Assembly: GCF_014650595.1 (NCBI RefSeq)
Contig: NZ_BMVG01000027.1
Span: 30,138 to 94,137, forward strand
DNA from: Streptomyces alanosinicus
GTDB lineage: Bacteria; Actinomycetota; Actinomycetes; Streptomycetales; Streptomycetaceae
Length of the DNA: 64,000 nt
Direction of reading: 5' to 3'
Below the pieces are notes generated by a model. That model saw only the letters and a list, made by a program, of their open reading frames with translations. It did not search any database and was not told the DNA's origin. This document shows, in pieces, positions 26,634 to 34,497 of this stretch. The first letter of the stretch is position 1. Each line of letters opens with the position of its first letter. The position numbers and the translations under genes are program-made.

Positions 26634-28025
26634 ATGGCACTCTCCCGTTCGGCACGTCTGGGCACCCTCGCCACCGCGGCGGTCTCCTTCCTCGTGATCG
26701 CCGCCGCCCCCGCCCCGCACCCCGGCGCCCCCGGCATCGGTGACCCCTACTTCCCGGACCTCGGCAACGGCGGCTTCGACGCCCTCCACTACGACCTCGA
26801 CGTCGCCTACGCCCCGGACACCGGCCGCCTGGACGGCCGTACGACCCTCACCGCGCGCGCCACGCAGAACCTGTCCTCCTTCGACCTCGATCTGCAGCAG
26901 CTGGACGTCAGCCGGGTCGAAGTCGACGGCAGACGCGCCGAGTTCACCCGCACCGGGGACGAACTCGTCATCACCCCGCGCCACAGCCTCGCCCGGGGCC
27001 GCGCCTTCCGGGTGAGCGTCACCTACGGCGGCATACCACAGCCCCTCGGCGGGCCCATCGTGTTCGGCTCCAAGTACGGCTGGATGAAGACCGCCGACGG
27101 TGTCTTCGTCGCCTGTGAGCCCAACGCCGCCTCCACCTGGTTCCCGTCCAGCGACCACCCCTCCGACAAGGCCACCTACGACATCCGGATCAAGGCGCCC
27201 GAGGGACTGACCGGTGTCTCCAACGGCCGGCTGGTGTCGACGTACGCCAAGGGCGGCTCGACGTACACCCACTGGCGCGAGTCCAAGCCCATGGCGACCT
27301 ATCTCGCCACCGCCACCATCGGGAAGTTCGATGTGCGCACCGGCCGGACCCCCGCCGGCACCCCGATCTATGTGGCGATCGACCCCGTACTGAAGAACAG
27401 CAACAAGGTCGATGTGTACGCCGTCACCGCCGCCGCGACCGACTACTGGTCGAAGGTCTTCGGGCCGTATCCGTTCGAGGAGACCGGCGCGATCGTGGAC
27501 GACATGCCCGAGGCGGGGTTCTCGCTGGAGGTGCAGAGCAAGCCCGCCTACTCGGCGGTGCGCAGCGAGACGACGATCGTGCACGAGCTGGCCCACCAGT
27601 GGTTCGGCGACTCGGTGAGCGTGGCGCAGTGGAAGGACATCTGGCTCAACGAGGGCTTCGCCACCTACGCCCAGTGGCTGTGGGCGGAGCACCAGGGCAC
27701 CCGCTCGGCCCACGACTCCTTCCTCGCCGCCTACAACGCCCGCCAGGCGGACGACGCCTTCTGGCAGATCAAGGTGGCCGACCCGCAGCGCGACACGATG
27801 TTCGCCTCCGCGGTCTACCTGCGCGGTGCGATGACGCTCCAGATGCTCCGGGAACGGATCGGCGACCAGGCCTTCTTCAGGCTGCTGCCCGCCTGGACCA
27901 GGCTCCACCGGTACGGCAACGCGAACACCGCCGACTTCATCCGCCTCGCCGAGCGCGTCAGTGGGCAGCAGCTGGACGGCCTCTTCGACACCTGGCTGTT
28001 CACCACAGGGAAACCCGCCCTGTGA
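26634..28025 (+). CDS. Secreted M1-family zinc metallopeptidase
   Basis: The 463-residue protein has a signal peptide ('SRSARLGTLATAAVSFLVIAAAPAPHP'). The M1 zinc site is H317-E318-x-x-H321 in 'TTIVHELAHQWFGDS', with the third ligand E340 in 'IWLNEGFATYAQWLW', spaced 18 residues after the second His as in gluzincins. The catalytic Tyr is likely in the later 'MFASAVYLRGAMTLQML'. The C-terminal HEAT/ERAP domain of full-length aminopeptidase N is missing, as in the short actinobacterial branch. It would trim extracellular peptides, which fits the peptide importer encoded just upstream. The GAMEN exopeptidase motif is replaced by 'EAGFSLEVQS'. Confidence 0.92.
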   Translation: MALSRSARLGTLATAAVSFLVIAAAPAPHPGAPGIGDPYFPDLGNGGFDALHYDLDVAYAPDTGRLDGRTTLTARATQNLSSFDLDLQQLDVSRVEVDGRRAEFTRTGDELVITPRHSLARGRAFRVSVTYGGIPQPLGGPIVFGSKYGWMKTADGVFVACEPNAASTWFPSSDHPSDKATYDIRIKAPEGLTGVSNGRLVSTYAKGGSTYTHWRESKPMATYLATATIGKFDVRTGRTPAGTPIYVAIDPVLKNSNKVDVYAVTAAATDYWSKVFGPYPFEETGAIVDDMPEAGFSLEVQSKPAYSAVRSETTIVHELAHQWFGDSVSVAQWKDIWLNEGFATYAQWLWAEHQGTRSAHDSFLAAYNARQADDAFWQIKVADPQRDTMFASAVYLRGAMTLQMLRERIGDQAFFRLLPAWTRLHRYGNANTADFIRLAERVSGQQLDGLFDTWLFTTGKPAL

Positions 28026-28072
28026 GCCTGGCTTTGTAAGGTTCACGTCGTTCGGCAGGTGAGAATACCGGG

Positions 28073-28732
28073 GTGCAGCTCCAGCAGATCTTCAGTCCCT
28101 CCGTCCAGCACACGCTCGATGTCATCGGCATCTTCGTGTTCGCCATCTCCGGCGCGCTGCTGGCCGTCCGCAAGAACTTCGACGTGTTCGGCATCGCCGT
28201 GCTCGCCGAGGTGACCGCGCTGGGCGGGGGGCTGTTCCGCGACCTGGTCATCGGAGCCGTGCCCCCGGCCGCCTTCACCGACCTCGGGTACTTCGTGACC
28301 CCGCTGCTGGCCGCGCTGGTCGTCTTCTTCCTGCATCCGCACGTGGAACGCATCCAGGCGGCGGTGCTGGTCTTCGACGCGGCCGGCCTCGGGCTGTTCT
28401 GCGTGAGCGGTACGACGAAGGCGTACAGCTACGGACTCAACCTGACCGCGTCGGCGACGCTCGGCCTCGCCACCGCGGTCGGCGGCGGTGTGCTCCGGGA
28501 CGTACTGGCCAACGAGGTGCCCTCACTGCTGCGCTGGGACCGCGATCTGTACGCGGTCCCAGCGATCGTCGGCGCCACGATGGTCGTGCTGTGCCTGCAC
28601 TACGACGTGCTGACCCCGTTCACCAGCGGGCTCGCCGCCGTCACGGCTTTCGTGCTGCGCCTGCTCGCGATGCGGTTCCACTGGCGAGCTCCGCGCGCGT
28701 GGAACCGCCGGTCGACGGTGACCGAGGAGTAG
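28073..28732 (+). CDS. TRIC/UPF0126-family cation channel-like membrane protein
   Basis: The 219-residue protein has two copies of the UPF0126 motif, 'DVIGIFVFAISGALLAVRKNFDVFGIAVLAEVTALGGGLFRDLVIG' and 'DAAGLGLFCVSGTTKAYSYGLNLTASATLGLATAVGGGVLRDVLANEVP', each with the GGG-RD pore-forming signature. About seven membrane spans are expected. Prokaryotic TRIC homologues form trimeric potassium or sodium channels. Its last 92 bases overlap the 3' end of the convergent hydrolase gene, so the two transcripts could pair. Confidence 0.9.
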   Translation: MQLQQIFSPSVQHTLDVIGIFVFAISGALLAVRKNFDVFGIAVLAEVTALGGGLFRDLVIGAVPPAAFTDLGYFVTPLLAALVVFFLHPHVERIQAAVLVFDAAGLGLFCVSGTTKAYSYGLNLTASATLGLATAVGGGVLRDVLANEVPSLLRWDRDLYAVPAIVGATMVVLCLHYDVLTPFTSGLAAVTAFVLRLLAMRFHWRAPRAWNRRSTVTEE

Positions 28733-29930
28733 ACCCCATGGCTCCGGCGGCGTTCCCGGTCAGGGTTCCGGGGGGCTTGGTAAGAGAGCGGTCCTGCCCC
28801 TTGGCGTGGTTCTGGCCCATCTGCAGGGTCAGCCAGCGGAACACCGTGTCGACCTGGGGCTTCCACAGCGCCATGTTGTGACCGCCCGCGCTGCGCGGCA
28901 GGAACACCACGTGCACGGTCGTCGGCGCCTTGGCGATGGACTCCAGCGCCACGCCCGCCTGATAGCCGTCACCGGACTCGCCGGAGACGTAGAGCGCGAT
29001 CGGCGGCGGCACGGCCGACTTCTTCAGGATCAGGTAGGGGTTGTTCTCGTTGCGCACGGTGGGGTTCTGCGCGGCGAGGGAGTTGCGCTCGCCGATCGGG
29101 TCGTTGTAGCCGGACAGGCTCACGGCCGCCCGGTAGCGGTCCGGGTGCGCCACGGCCAGCTTGACCGCGCAGTGGGCGCCCGCCGAATACCCGGCCACGG
29201 CCCAGCCCTTCGGTGCCGGCTCGGCCCGGAAGTTGTCCATGACCATCTTCGGCACGTCGATGCTGAGCCAGGTGTCGGCGTTGACCTGGCCGGGGATGTT
29301 CGCGCAGCCGGTGTCGACGCCGGCCAGCAGGTTGGTGCGCGGGGCGACCAGGATGAAGGGGGCCACCTGACCGCTCTTCATCAGCGGCAGCAGCTGCTCG
29401 TGCGTCTTCATGGAACCGAACCAGGCCTTGGCGGAACCGGGGTAGCCCGGCAGCAGCTCGACCACCGGGAACTTCTTGTTGCGGTAGGCCGGGTCGTTGT
29501 ACTGCGGCGGCAGCCAGACGTAGACCTCGGCGTTCACCCCGGAGACCCGGCCCTTGAGCTGGGTGACCCGCACGCCGCCGGCCTGGCCCATACCGGGGCC
29601 GGAGGCCTTCGTGAAGTTCTGCTTGACCTTGGGCAACCGTTTCACCGCTATGCCGCCGGTCCCGTCCTTGCCCAGGTCCTGGGCCTGCTGGACGTGGTCG
29701 CCGGTGCCGAGCAGGTCGGCCCAGTTGTCGTACAGGTTGTTCTGGTTGTTGACCATCACGAAGATCAGTGTGACGGCGGTGCCCTGGGCGAACAGCAGCA
29801 TCAGCAGGCGTGAGGCGGCGCGCAGGGGTTTGGGACCGCGCACTCGCGACCACAGCACGAGCGGCAGTATCAGTGCGACCACAGCCAGCACGATGGTCGT
29901 GTAGAGGAACGGAGTCCCGGTGAGGCTCAT
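28641..29930 (-). CDS. Membrane-anchored alpha/beta hydrolase (esterase D/mycolyltransferase-like)
   Basis: The 429-residue protein starts at ATG 29930 ('MSLTGTPFLYTTIVLAVV'). Two membrane segments fall within the first ~70 residues, then an extracellular alpha/beta-hydrolase domain of the putative-esterase family follows: 'YVWLPPQYNDPAYRNKKFPVVELLPGYPGS', nucleophile Ser in 'GWAVAGYSAGAHCAVKLA', and catalytic His in 'GGHNMALWKP'. The fold is shared with antigen 85, but this genus lacks mycolic acids, so the substrate is unknown. After 'LTLQMGQNHAK' about 45 residues of low-quality sequence run into the antisense of the TRIC gene, probably by loss of the original stop. Confidence 0.82.
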   Translation of the reverse strand: MSLTGTPFLYTTIVLAVVALILPLVLWSRVRGPKPLRAASRLLMLLFAQGTAVTLIFVMVNNQNNLYDNWADLLGTGDHVQQAQDLGKDGTGGIAVKRLPKVKQNFTKASGPGMGQAGGVRVTQLKGRVSGVNAEVYVWLPPQYNDPAYRNKKFPVVELLPGYPGSAKAWFGSMKTHEQLLPLMKSGQVAPFILVAPRTNLLAGVDTGCANIPGQVNADTWLSIDVPKMVMDNFRAEPAPKGWAVAGYSAGAHCAVKLAVAHPDRYRAAVSLSGYNDPIGERNSLAAQNPTVRNENNPYLILKKSAVPPPIALYVSGESGDGYQAGVALESIAKAPTTVHVVFLPRSAGGHNMALWKPQVDTVFRWLTLQMGQNHAKGQDRSLTKPPGTLTGNAAGAMGSTPRSPSTGGSTRAELASGTASRAGAARKP

Positions 29931-30115
29931 GCCCCCATAGAGGGGAATCTGCCGCTTGAGGTTGTGGACGTGTCCGGACACTTACCGAGAAATTGCCAGA
30001 ACCTCACTCGTTCGAGGGATCCGGCGGGTCCGGCGGAGTGATCCGAGACTACTCCGTCATCCGCCGTCTCCGCACAAAGCTACCGCTTAGTAGTTTCCTG
30101 TTATACCGTTCCTCC

Positions 30116-31018
30116 ATGCCAGAAGCAGCTTCCGCACCCTCCCCGTCGCGAGCCGTGATCGGCGACAGCGAGTTCGACCGCGACAGCGCGGTCACCCGGC
30201 GCGAGCCCGGTGTCTACGACATCGAGCTGTCCGCCGGCTGGACCATCTTCGGTGCCGTCAACGGCGGCTTTCTGCTGGCCGTGCTCGGCCGGGCCCTCGC
30301 GGACGCGCTCCCGCACCCCGACCCGTTCGCCCTCTCCGCGCACTATCTGACCGCCTCCCGGCCCGGCCCGGCGGTGGTGCGCACCGAGGCCGTCCGTACC
30401 GGCCGTACCCTCTCCACCGGCCAGGCCTCGCTCTTCCAGTACGACGACGAGGGCAACGAGGTGGAACGCATCCGCGTCCTCGCCTCCTACGGCGACCTCG
30501 CCGCCCTCCCCGACGACGTCCGTACGACGGCGGTGCCGCCCGCGATCCCGCCGCTGGAGCAGTGCTTCGGCGCCGACGACGCACCGGAGCCGGTGCCGGG
30601 CGGTTCGGCGATCGCCGGCCGGCTGATGCTCAAGCTCGACCCCGCCACCCTCGGCTGGGCGCTCGGCGCGCCCTCCGGCAAGGGCGAGATGCGCGGCTGG
30701 TTCGGTCTGGCCGACGGCCGTGACCCGGACCCCTTCTCGCTGCTGCTGGCGGTGGACGCCCTGCCGCCCACCGCCTTCGAGATCGGCATCCAGGGCTGGG
30801 TGCCCACGGTGGAACTCACCGTCCACGTCCGCCGGCGCCCGGCCCCAGGACCGTTGCGGGTGTCCATCACCACCCGCAACCTGGCCGGCGGGTTCCTGGA
30901 GGAGGACGCCGAGGTCTGGGACAGCGAGGACCGCCTGGTCGCCCAGTCCCGCCAACTGGCCCGGGCGGGGCTCGGTCGAGCGGACGAGCCGAGCGGACGA
31001 GTCCAGCGGACGGATTGA
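30116..31018 (+). CDS. Acyl-CoA thioesterase-like protein (double hotdog fold)
   Basis: The 300-residue protein starts at ATG 30116. The N-terminal hotdog includes 'WTIFGAVNGGFLLAVLGRAL', 'FALSAHYLTASRPGPAVVRTEAVRTGRTLSTGQASLFQ', and the C-terminal hotdog 'GWFGLADGRDPDPFSLLLAVDALPPTAFEIG' and 'TVELTVHVRRRPAPGPL'. These match the TesB-like 4HBT_3 family that hydrolyses acyl-CoA. The region upstream (29931-30115) carries a CGGAGT/ACTCCG inverted repeat (30034-30056) and an AT-rich stretch near 30090 that probably holds the promoter. Confidence 0.85.
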   Translation: MPEAASAPSPSRAVIGDSEFDRDSAVTRREPGVYDIELSAGWTIFGAVNGGFLLAVLGRALADALPHPDPFALSAHYLTASRPGPAVVRTEAVRTGRTLSTGQASLFQYDDEGNEVERIRVLASYGDLAALPDDVRTTAVPPAIPPLEQCFGADDAPEPVPGGSAIAGRLMLKLDPATLGWALGAPSGKGEMRGWFGLADGRDPDPFSLLLAVDALPPTAFEIGIQGWVPTVELTVHVRRRPAPGPLRVSITTRNLAGGFLEEDAEVWDSEDRLVAQSRQLARAGLGRADEPSGRVQRTD

Positions 31019-31112
31019 CAGCCGGCGGACAGGGCGCGCCCAAGTACCGCCAAGGCGCCGTTGGTTGAGTGCGGCTCTCAGGACTTCCTCATATTTCCCG
31101 GAGCTGAATCTC

Positions 31113-31514
31113 ATGAAGCGCGTCCGTCTCGTCCCCGCCGTCGCCCTGCCGGCGCTGTCCCCGCTGCTGCTGACCGCGTGCGGCTCGGGCGACTCGTCGT
31201 CCTCCGGCGGTTCCTCCGGCAGCGGTACCTCCGGTCGGCAGCAGAGCTGTCAGCGGCCCTCCGGCATGCCCGCCGGCGGCGCCAAGGGCCACCGCCCGAG
31301 CGGGTTGCCGTCGGGAGCGTCCCGCGTGAAGCCGACCGGCGCACCCAGTGGTACGCCCACCGGTATGCCCTCGGGCATGCCGAGCGGCGCGCCCGGCGGC
31401 CGGGGCGGGGCCGGGGCCGGGGGCGGCCAGGGTGGCGGCTGCGGCGTTCCCGGCGGGGGCCGGGCGGGCGGGCGGAGCGGGGGCCAGGCCGGGGGCCGGG
31501 CTCAGCAGGGCTGA
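31113..31514 (+). CDS. Small Gly/Ser/Pro-rich lipoprotein
   Basis: The 133-residue protein starts at ATG 31113 with CCGGAG upstream. A lipoprotein signal ends at 'LLLTAC' (C23). The mature part has low complexity: a Ser/Gly linker, then repeated Pro-Ser-Gly-Met/Ala-Pro-Thr-Gly units, then a Gly/Arg-rich tail. No globular domain is recognisable. Such proteins may act as surface spacers. The real C-terminus could vary because the DNA is repetitive. Confidence 0.65.
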   Translation: MKRVRLVPAVALPALSPLLLTACGSGDSSSSGGSSGSGTSGRQQSCQRPSGMPAGGAKGHRPSGLPSGASRVKPTGAPSGTPTGMPSGMPSGAPGGRGGAGAGGGQGGGCGVPGGGRAGGRSGGQAGGRAQQG

Positions 31515-31543
31515 CCGGCGGTCGGGACCGAGGGTCGTACGAC

Positions 31544-31578
31544 GACAGGGGCGGTGTGCCGGGCGTGCCGCCCCTGTC
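31544..31578. terminator. Bidirectional terminator between lipoprotein and TetR genes
   Basis: GACAGGGGCGG (31544-31554) pairs with CCGCCCCTGTC (31568-31578) around a 13-base loop. The right arm enters the last codon of the convergent TetR gene. Confidence 0.7.
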
Positions 31579-32230
31579 AGGTGTCCGTGGCGGCTCGGCC
31601 GGCCTGGTCCAGCCAGTGGCTGCGGCCGACGGTGATGAGCCGCAGCTGCCGGGTGGCGACCTGGGTGACGCGCTCCCGGTCCTGCGCCGGGGCCTCCAGG
31701 GCCTCCAGGAACAGGGAGGCGGTGATGAGCATCTGGTCGACGTAGAGGTGCGCGAGCATCAGCAGGTCGTCGTCGTTCCAGCCCGCCGCCTCGGGGTCCT
31801 TGGCCAGCTCGGCCTTCACCTCCTCGGCGAACCGGACCAGTTGGGCCCGGATGGCCTCCCGTACCGGCTGCACCCCGCCGTGCCGCTCCCTGGCGATGAA
31901 CCGGACGTGCGCGGGGTGGGTGTCCACGTGCCGGGCGATCAACTCGATGGCCCGTGCGATGCGTTCCTCGCTGCCGCCCGCCGTGGACACCGTCGTCCGC
32001 ACCATCGGGTGCAGGCTGCCCAGCGCCTCGTCGACCAGTGCGACACCGAGGTCGGCGGTCGAGCGGAAGTGGCGGTAGAAGGCGGTCGGGGCGACGCCGA
32101 CGGCTCGGGTCACCTCGCGCAGACCCAGGCTGCTCAGGCTCTGCTCCTCCAGCAGCGCGAGCGCGGCGTCGAGGAACGCCTGCCGGGTCTTCTGTTTCTG
32201 CGCCTGCCGGATGCCGAGGGTGTGACTCAT
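31577..32230 (-). CDS. TetR-family repressor
   Basis: The 217-residue protein has an N-terminal helix-turn-helix, 'LREVTRAVGVAPTAFYRHFRSTADL', within residues 37-62, then a helical ligand domain. The sequence resembles the FabR/unsaturated-fatty-acid regulator branch ('FYRHF...LGVALVDEALGSL', 'HVRFIARERHGG'). It is divergent from two small membrane-protein genes. Two sites sharing ACAACTGTTC lie in the 146-base gap, one next to its own start. It probably represses itself and its neighbours and releases on binding a lipid-like or hydrophobic ligand. Confidence 0.88.
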   Translation of the reverse strand: MSHTLGIRQAQKQKTRQAFLDAALALLEEQSLSSLGLREVTRAVGVAPTAFYRHFRSTADLGVALVDEALGSLHPMVRTTVSTAGGSEERIARAIELIARHVDTHPAHVRFIARERHGGVQPVREAIRAQLVRFAEEVKAELAKDPEAAGWNDDDLLMLAHLYVDQMLITASLFLEALEAPAQDRERVTQVATRQLRLITVGRSHWLDQAGRAATDT

Positions 32231-32235
32231 GTCAT

Positions 32236-32257
32236 CCAGTTAACAACTGTTCTCTGG
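32236..32257. promoter_or_regulatory. TetR operator candidate 1
   Basis: A 22-bp imperfect palindrome: CCAG-tt-AACA, AC, TGTT-ct-CTGG. It lies 6 bases upstream of the TetR start codon, where binding would block its own transcription or translation. The inner ACAACTGTTC recurs at 32311. Confidence 0.6.
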
Positions 32258-32294
32258 AATTGGAAAGCCGTGCGGCACGCTAGAGTAGAAGTCA

Positions 32295-32322
32295 GTGAAC
32301 AAGTGTTACTACAACTGTTCAC
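32295..32322. promoter_or_regulatory. TetR operator candidate 2
   Basis: GTGAACA (32295-32301) and TGTTCAC (32316-32322) form an inverted repeat 14 bases apart, containing the same ACAACTGTTC as site 1. It lies 55 bases before the first small membrane-protein gene. Confidence 0.55.
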
Positions 32323-32376
32323 CGAAACTTCACACCAGCCCGCATCGCAAGGCATCCCGGAGGGGGATCTGATCCC

Positions 32377-32544
32377 ATGCTGTTCCTCGTCGCCGCACTC
32401 ATGCTGCTCGGCGTCGTCCTGGGCACCGTGGCCCACGCACCGCTGACCGTCACCGCCGCCGTCGCCGCGGTCATCGCCGTCTGGCTCGGCATCTTCGCGA
32501 TCCGCGAGCGCCACGGCCGCCGGCGCCGTACGTCGGCCAACTGA
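32377..32544 (+). CDS. Small two-span membrane protein (55 residues)
   Basis: ATG 32377 is preceded by GGAGGGGG at the right distance. The product, beginning 'MLFLVAALMLLGVVLGTVAH', has two hydrophobic segments separated by a short turn and a basic, Arg-rich tail ('RERHGRRRRTSAN'), so the C-terminus should be cytoplasmic. It is 32 bases upstream of the DUF4190-type gene and under the same TetR-controlled promoter region. No known domain. Confidence 0.7.
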   Translation: MLFLVAALMLLGVVLGTVAHAPLTVTAAVAAVIAVWLGIFAIRERHGRRRRTSAN

Positions 32545-32576
32545 CCGTCCGCCACGACTTCCAGGAGCTGAACATC

Positions 32577-32855
32577 ATGCAACTCACCGCACCCGTCACC
32601 ACGAGCGACGCGACCCGTCCCGCCGCACGTGACGCCGACGGCATGGCCGTCGCGTCCTTCATCCTCGGCCTGCTCGGCCTGCTCGTCCTCAACATCTTCC
32701 TCGGTCCGGTCGCCATCGTCCTCGCGGTGGTGTCCCTCTGGCGCGGCACCGCCCGCCGTGGCCGAGCCCTCCTGGGCCTGGCCCTGGGCGTCGCCGACCT
32801 GGCCGTCCTGGCGATCGCCATGCAGGTGTCCCATACGCTGTCGTGGAGCCTGTGA
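32577..32855 (+). CDS. DUF4190-like small membrane protein
   Basis: The 92-residue protein has a hydrophilic N-terminus then 'MAVASFILGLLGLLVLNIFLGPVAIVLAVVSLWRG' and a second hydrophobic region 'ALLGLALGVADLAVLAIAMQV', the two-helix DUF4190 pattern with the conserved 'ASFILGLLGLL' start. Function unknown. It forms a probable two-gene unit with the preceding small membrane protein, divergent from TetR. Confidence 0.8.
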   Translation: MQLTAPVTTSDATRPAARDADGMAVASFILGLLGLLVLNIFLGPVAIVLAVVSLWRGTARRGRALLGLALGVADLAVLAIAMQVSHTLSWSL

Positions 32856-32970
32856 CCCAGGACCGTCCCGCCGCAGCCGGAGCCCCGAGGACGACGGGGC
32901 CCCGACCGCTGCCGCACGGCGCACGGCCCGGGCCGATCGCGGGAACCCGGCGCCGTAGAATCGCCTCACC

Positions 32971-34140
32971 ATGGCTTACCTCGACCACGCCGCGACAACC
33001 CCGATGCTCCCGGAGGCGGCAGAGGCACTGACCGCCCTGTTGAGCATCACGGGCAACGCTTCTTCCCTCCACGCGTCCGGCCGCCGGGCACGCCGTACGG
33101 TCGAGGAGTCCCGCGAGACCCTCGCGGAAGCACTCGGCGCCCGCCCCAGCGAGGTCGTGTTCACCTCGGGCGGCACCGAGGCCGACAACCTCGCCGTCAA
33201 GGGCCTGTACTGGTCCCGCCGCACCGCCGACCCGGCCCGCACCCGCGTCCTGGCCAGCCCCGTCGAGCACCACGCCGTCCTGGACGCGGTCCATTGGCTC
33301 GGCGAACACGAGGGCGCGACCGTCGAGTACCTCCCGGTCGACTCCTACGGCCGGGTCCACCCCGACGCCCTGCGCGAGGCGATCGCCCGCAACCCCGACG
33401 ATGTCGCCCTGGCCACCGTGATGTGGGCCAACAACGAGATCGGCACGATCCTGCCGGTCCGTGAACTCGCCGACGTGGCGGCCGAGTTCGGCGTCCCGAT
33501 GCACGCGGACGCGGTCCAGGCCTTCGGTCAGGTCCCGGTCGACTTCGCCGCCTCCGGCCTCGCCGCGATGACCGTCTCCGGCCACAAGATCGGTGGCCCG
33601 TACGGCATCGGCGCCCTCCTGCTCGGCCGCGACCACGCCCCCGTACCCGTGCTGCACGGCGGCGGCCAGGAGCGGCATGTCCGCTCCGGCACCCTCGACG
33701 TCCCCGCCGTCGCCTCCTTCGCCGTCGCCGGCCGGCTCGCCACCGAGCGGCGCGCGACGTTCGCCCGCGAGATCGGCGCCCTGCGCGACCGGTTGATCGC
33801 GGCCGTCCGTACGGCCGTCCCGGACGCCATCCTCGGCGGCGACCCGGCACCCGGGGGCCGGCTGCCGGCCAACGCGCACTTCACCTTCCCCGGCTGCGAG
33901 GGCGACTCCCTGCTGCTCCTGCTGGACGCCCAGGGCATCGAGTGCTCGACCGGTTCCGCCTGTACCGCGGGTGTCGCCCAGCCCAGCCATGTGCTGCTCG
34001 CCACCGGCACCGACCCGGACCTGGCCCGGGGTACCCTGCGCTTCTCCCTCGGGCACACCTCGACGGAGGCGGATGTGGAGGCGGTCGCCCGGGCGATCGG
34101 ACCGGCGGTGGGGCGGGCGCGCGCCGCGGGCCTGAGCTGA
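32971..34140 (+). CDS. Cysteine desulfurase (IscS/NifS family)
   Basis: The 389-residue PLP enzyme takes sulfur from cysteine and passes it on as a persulfide. Visible are 'YLDHAATTPMLPEA' at the start, 'SGGTEADNLAVKG', the PLP lysine K206 in 'VSGHKIGGPYGIGALL', and the catalytic C331 in 'CSTGSACTAGVAQPSHVLLA'. The gene lies next to mnmA, so it most probably supplies sulfur for tRNA 2-thiouridine; the same sulfur can feed thiamine thiazole synthesis. A TPP riboswitch lies antisense just after its stop. Confidence 0.94.
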   Translation: MAYLDHAATTPMLPEAAEALTALLSITGNASSLHASGRRARRTVEESRETLAEALGARPSEVVFTSGGTEADNLAVKGLYWSRRTADPARTRVLASPVEHHAVLDAVHWLGEHEGATVEYLPVDSYGRVHPDALREAIARNPDDVALATVMWANNEIGTILPVRELADVAAEFGVPMHADAVQAFGQVPVDFAASGLAAMTVSGHKIGGPYGIGALLLGRDHAPVPVLHGGGQERHVRSGTLDVPAVASFAVAGRLATERRATFAREIGALRDRLIAAVRTAVPDAILGGDPAPGGRLPANAHFTFPGCEGDSLLLLLDAQGIECSTGSACTAGVAQPSHVLLATGTDPDLARGTLRFSLGHTSTEADVEAVARAIGPAVGRARAAGLS

Positions 34141-34199
34141 GACATGACCTGAGCCGAGGCGCGAAGACCCGTGCCGAGGCATGAAGCGACCTACGAGGC

Positions 34200-34312
34200 G
34201 GGTTCCCTTCGCCGGCATTGTCCGGATCAGGTAGTTGGGGGTCGCCTTCCGGTCCAGTCCTTGCGACCTTCCAGCCTCTCAGCCCGAGCGTCGACGTCGG
34301 CACCAGCGGAGA
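34200..34312 (-). ncRNA. TPP riboswitch aptamer (THI element) on the strand opposite to its neighbours, no gene of its own seen
   Basis: Read on the minus strand, the sequence has GGTGCC (about 34298-34303), then GGGCTGAGA (34276-34284), then a GGTCGC/GCGACC side stem. The hallmark 3' block follows: CTACCTGATCCGG (34222-34234), ACAATGCCGG (34212-34221) and CGAAGGGAACC (34201-34211). These are the invariant thiamine-pyrophosphate-binding blocks of RF00059. Both flanking genes run on the plus strand, so a transcript from this element would go into the antisense of the cysteine desulfurase gene. The rest of the 357-base gap (34141-34497) has no open frame I would support; it must also contain the mnmA promoter. 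Confidence 0.8.
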
Positions 34313-34497
34313 CGATGTACCTCTCGATGAAGAGAACAGGTATCTCTCGCTGACGTCGGCTACTCCGCTTGAACTCCCTCACTCGTCCCGTAGGTCTTCT
34401 CCCAGCATAGAACTGCCCATAGCAGACAAAAAGGGCCTACGCCTTGATTTTTTAGCCGGCGACCCGGGTTCCCGCGGCCCCGTACCCTGGAAGGGCT

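Noticed and set aside
32689..34218. A 509-codon minus-strand open frame starting inside the TPP riboswitch
   Set aside because: It is the complement of the cysteine desulfurase gene. Its translation is Gly/Arg/Asp-rich with no domain, and its start lies within the aptamer. Shadow frames of this size are normal at this GC content.
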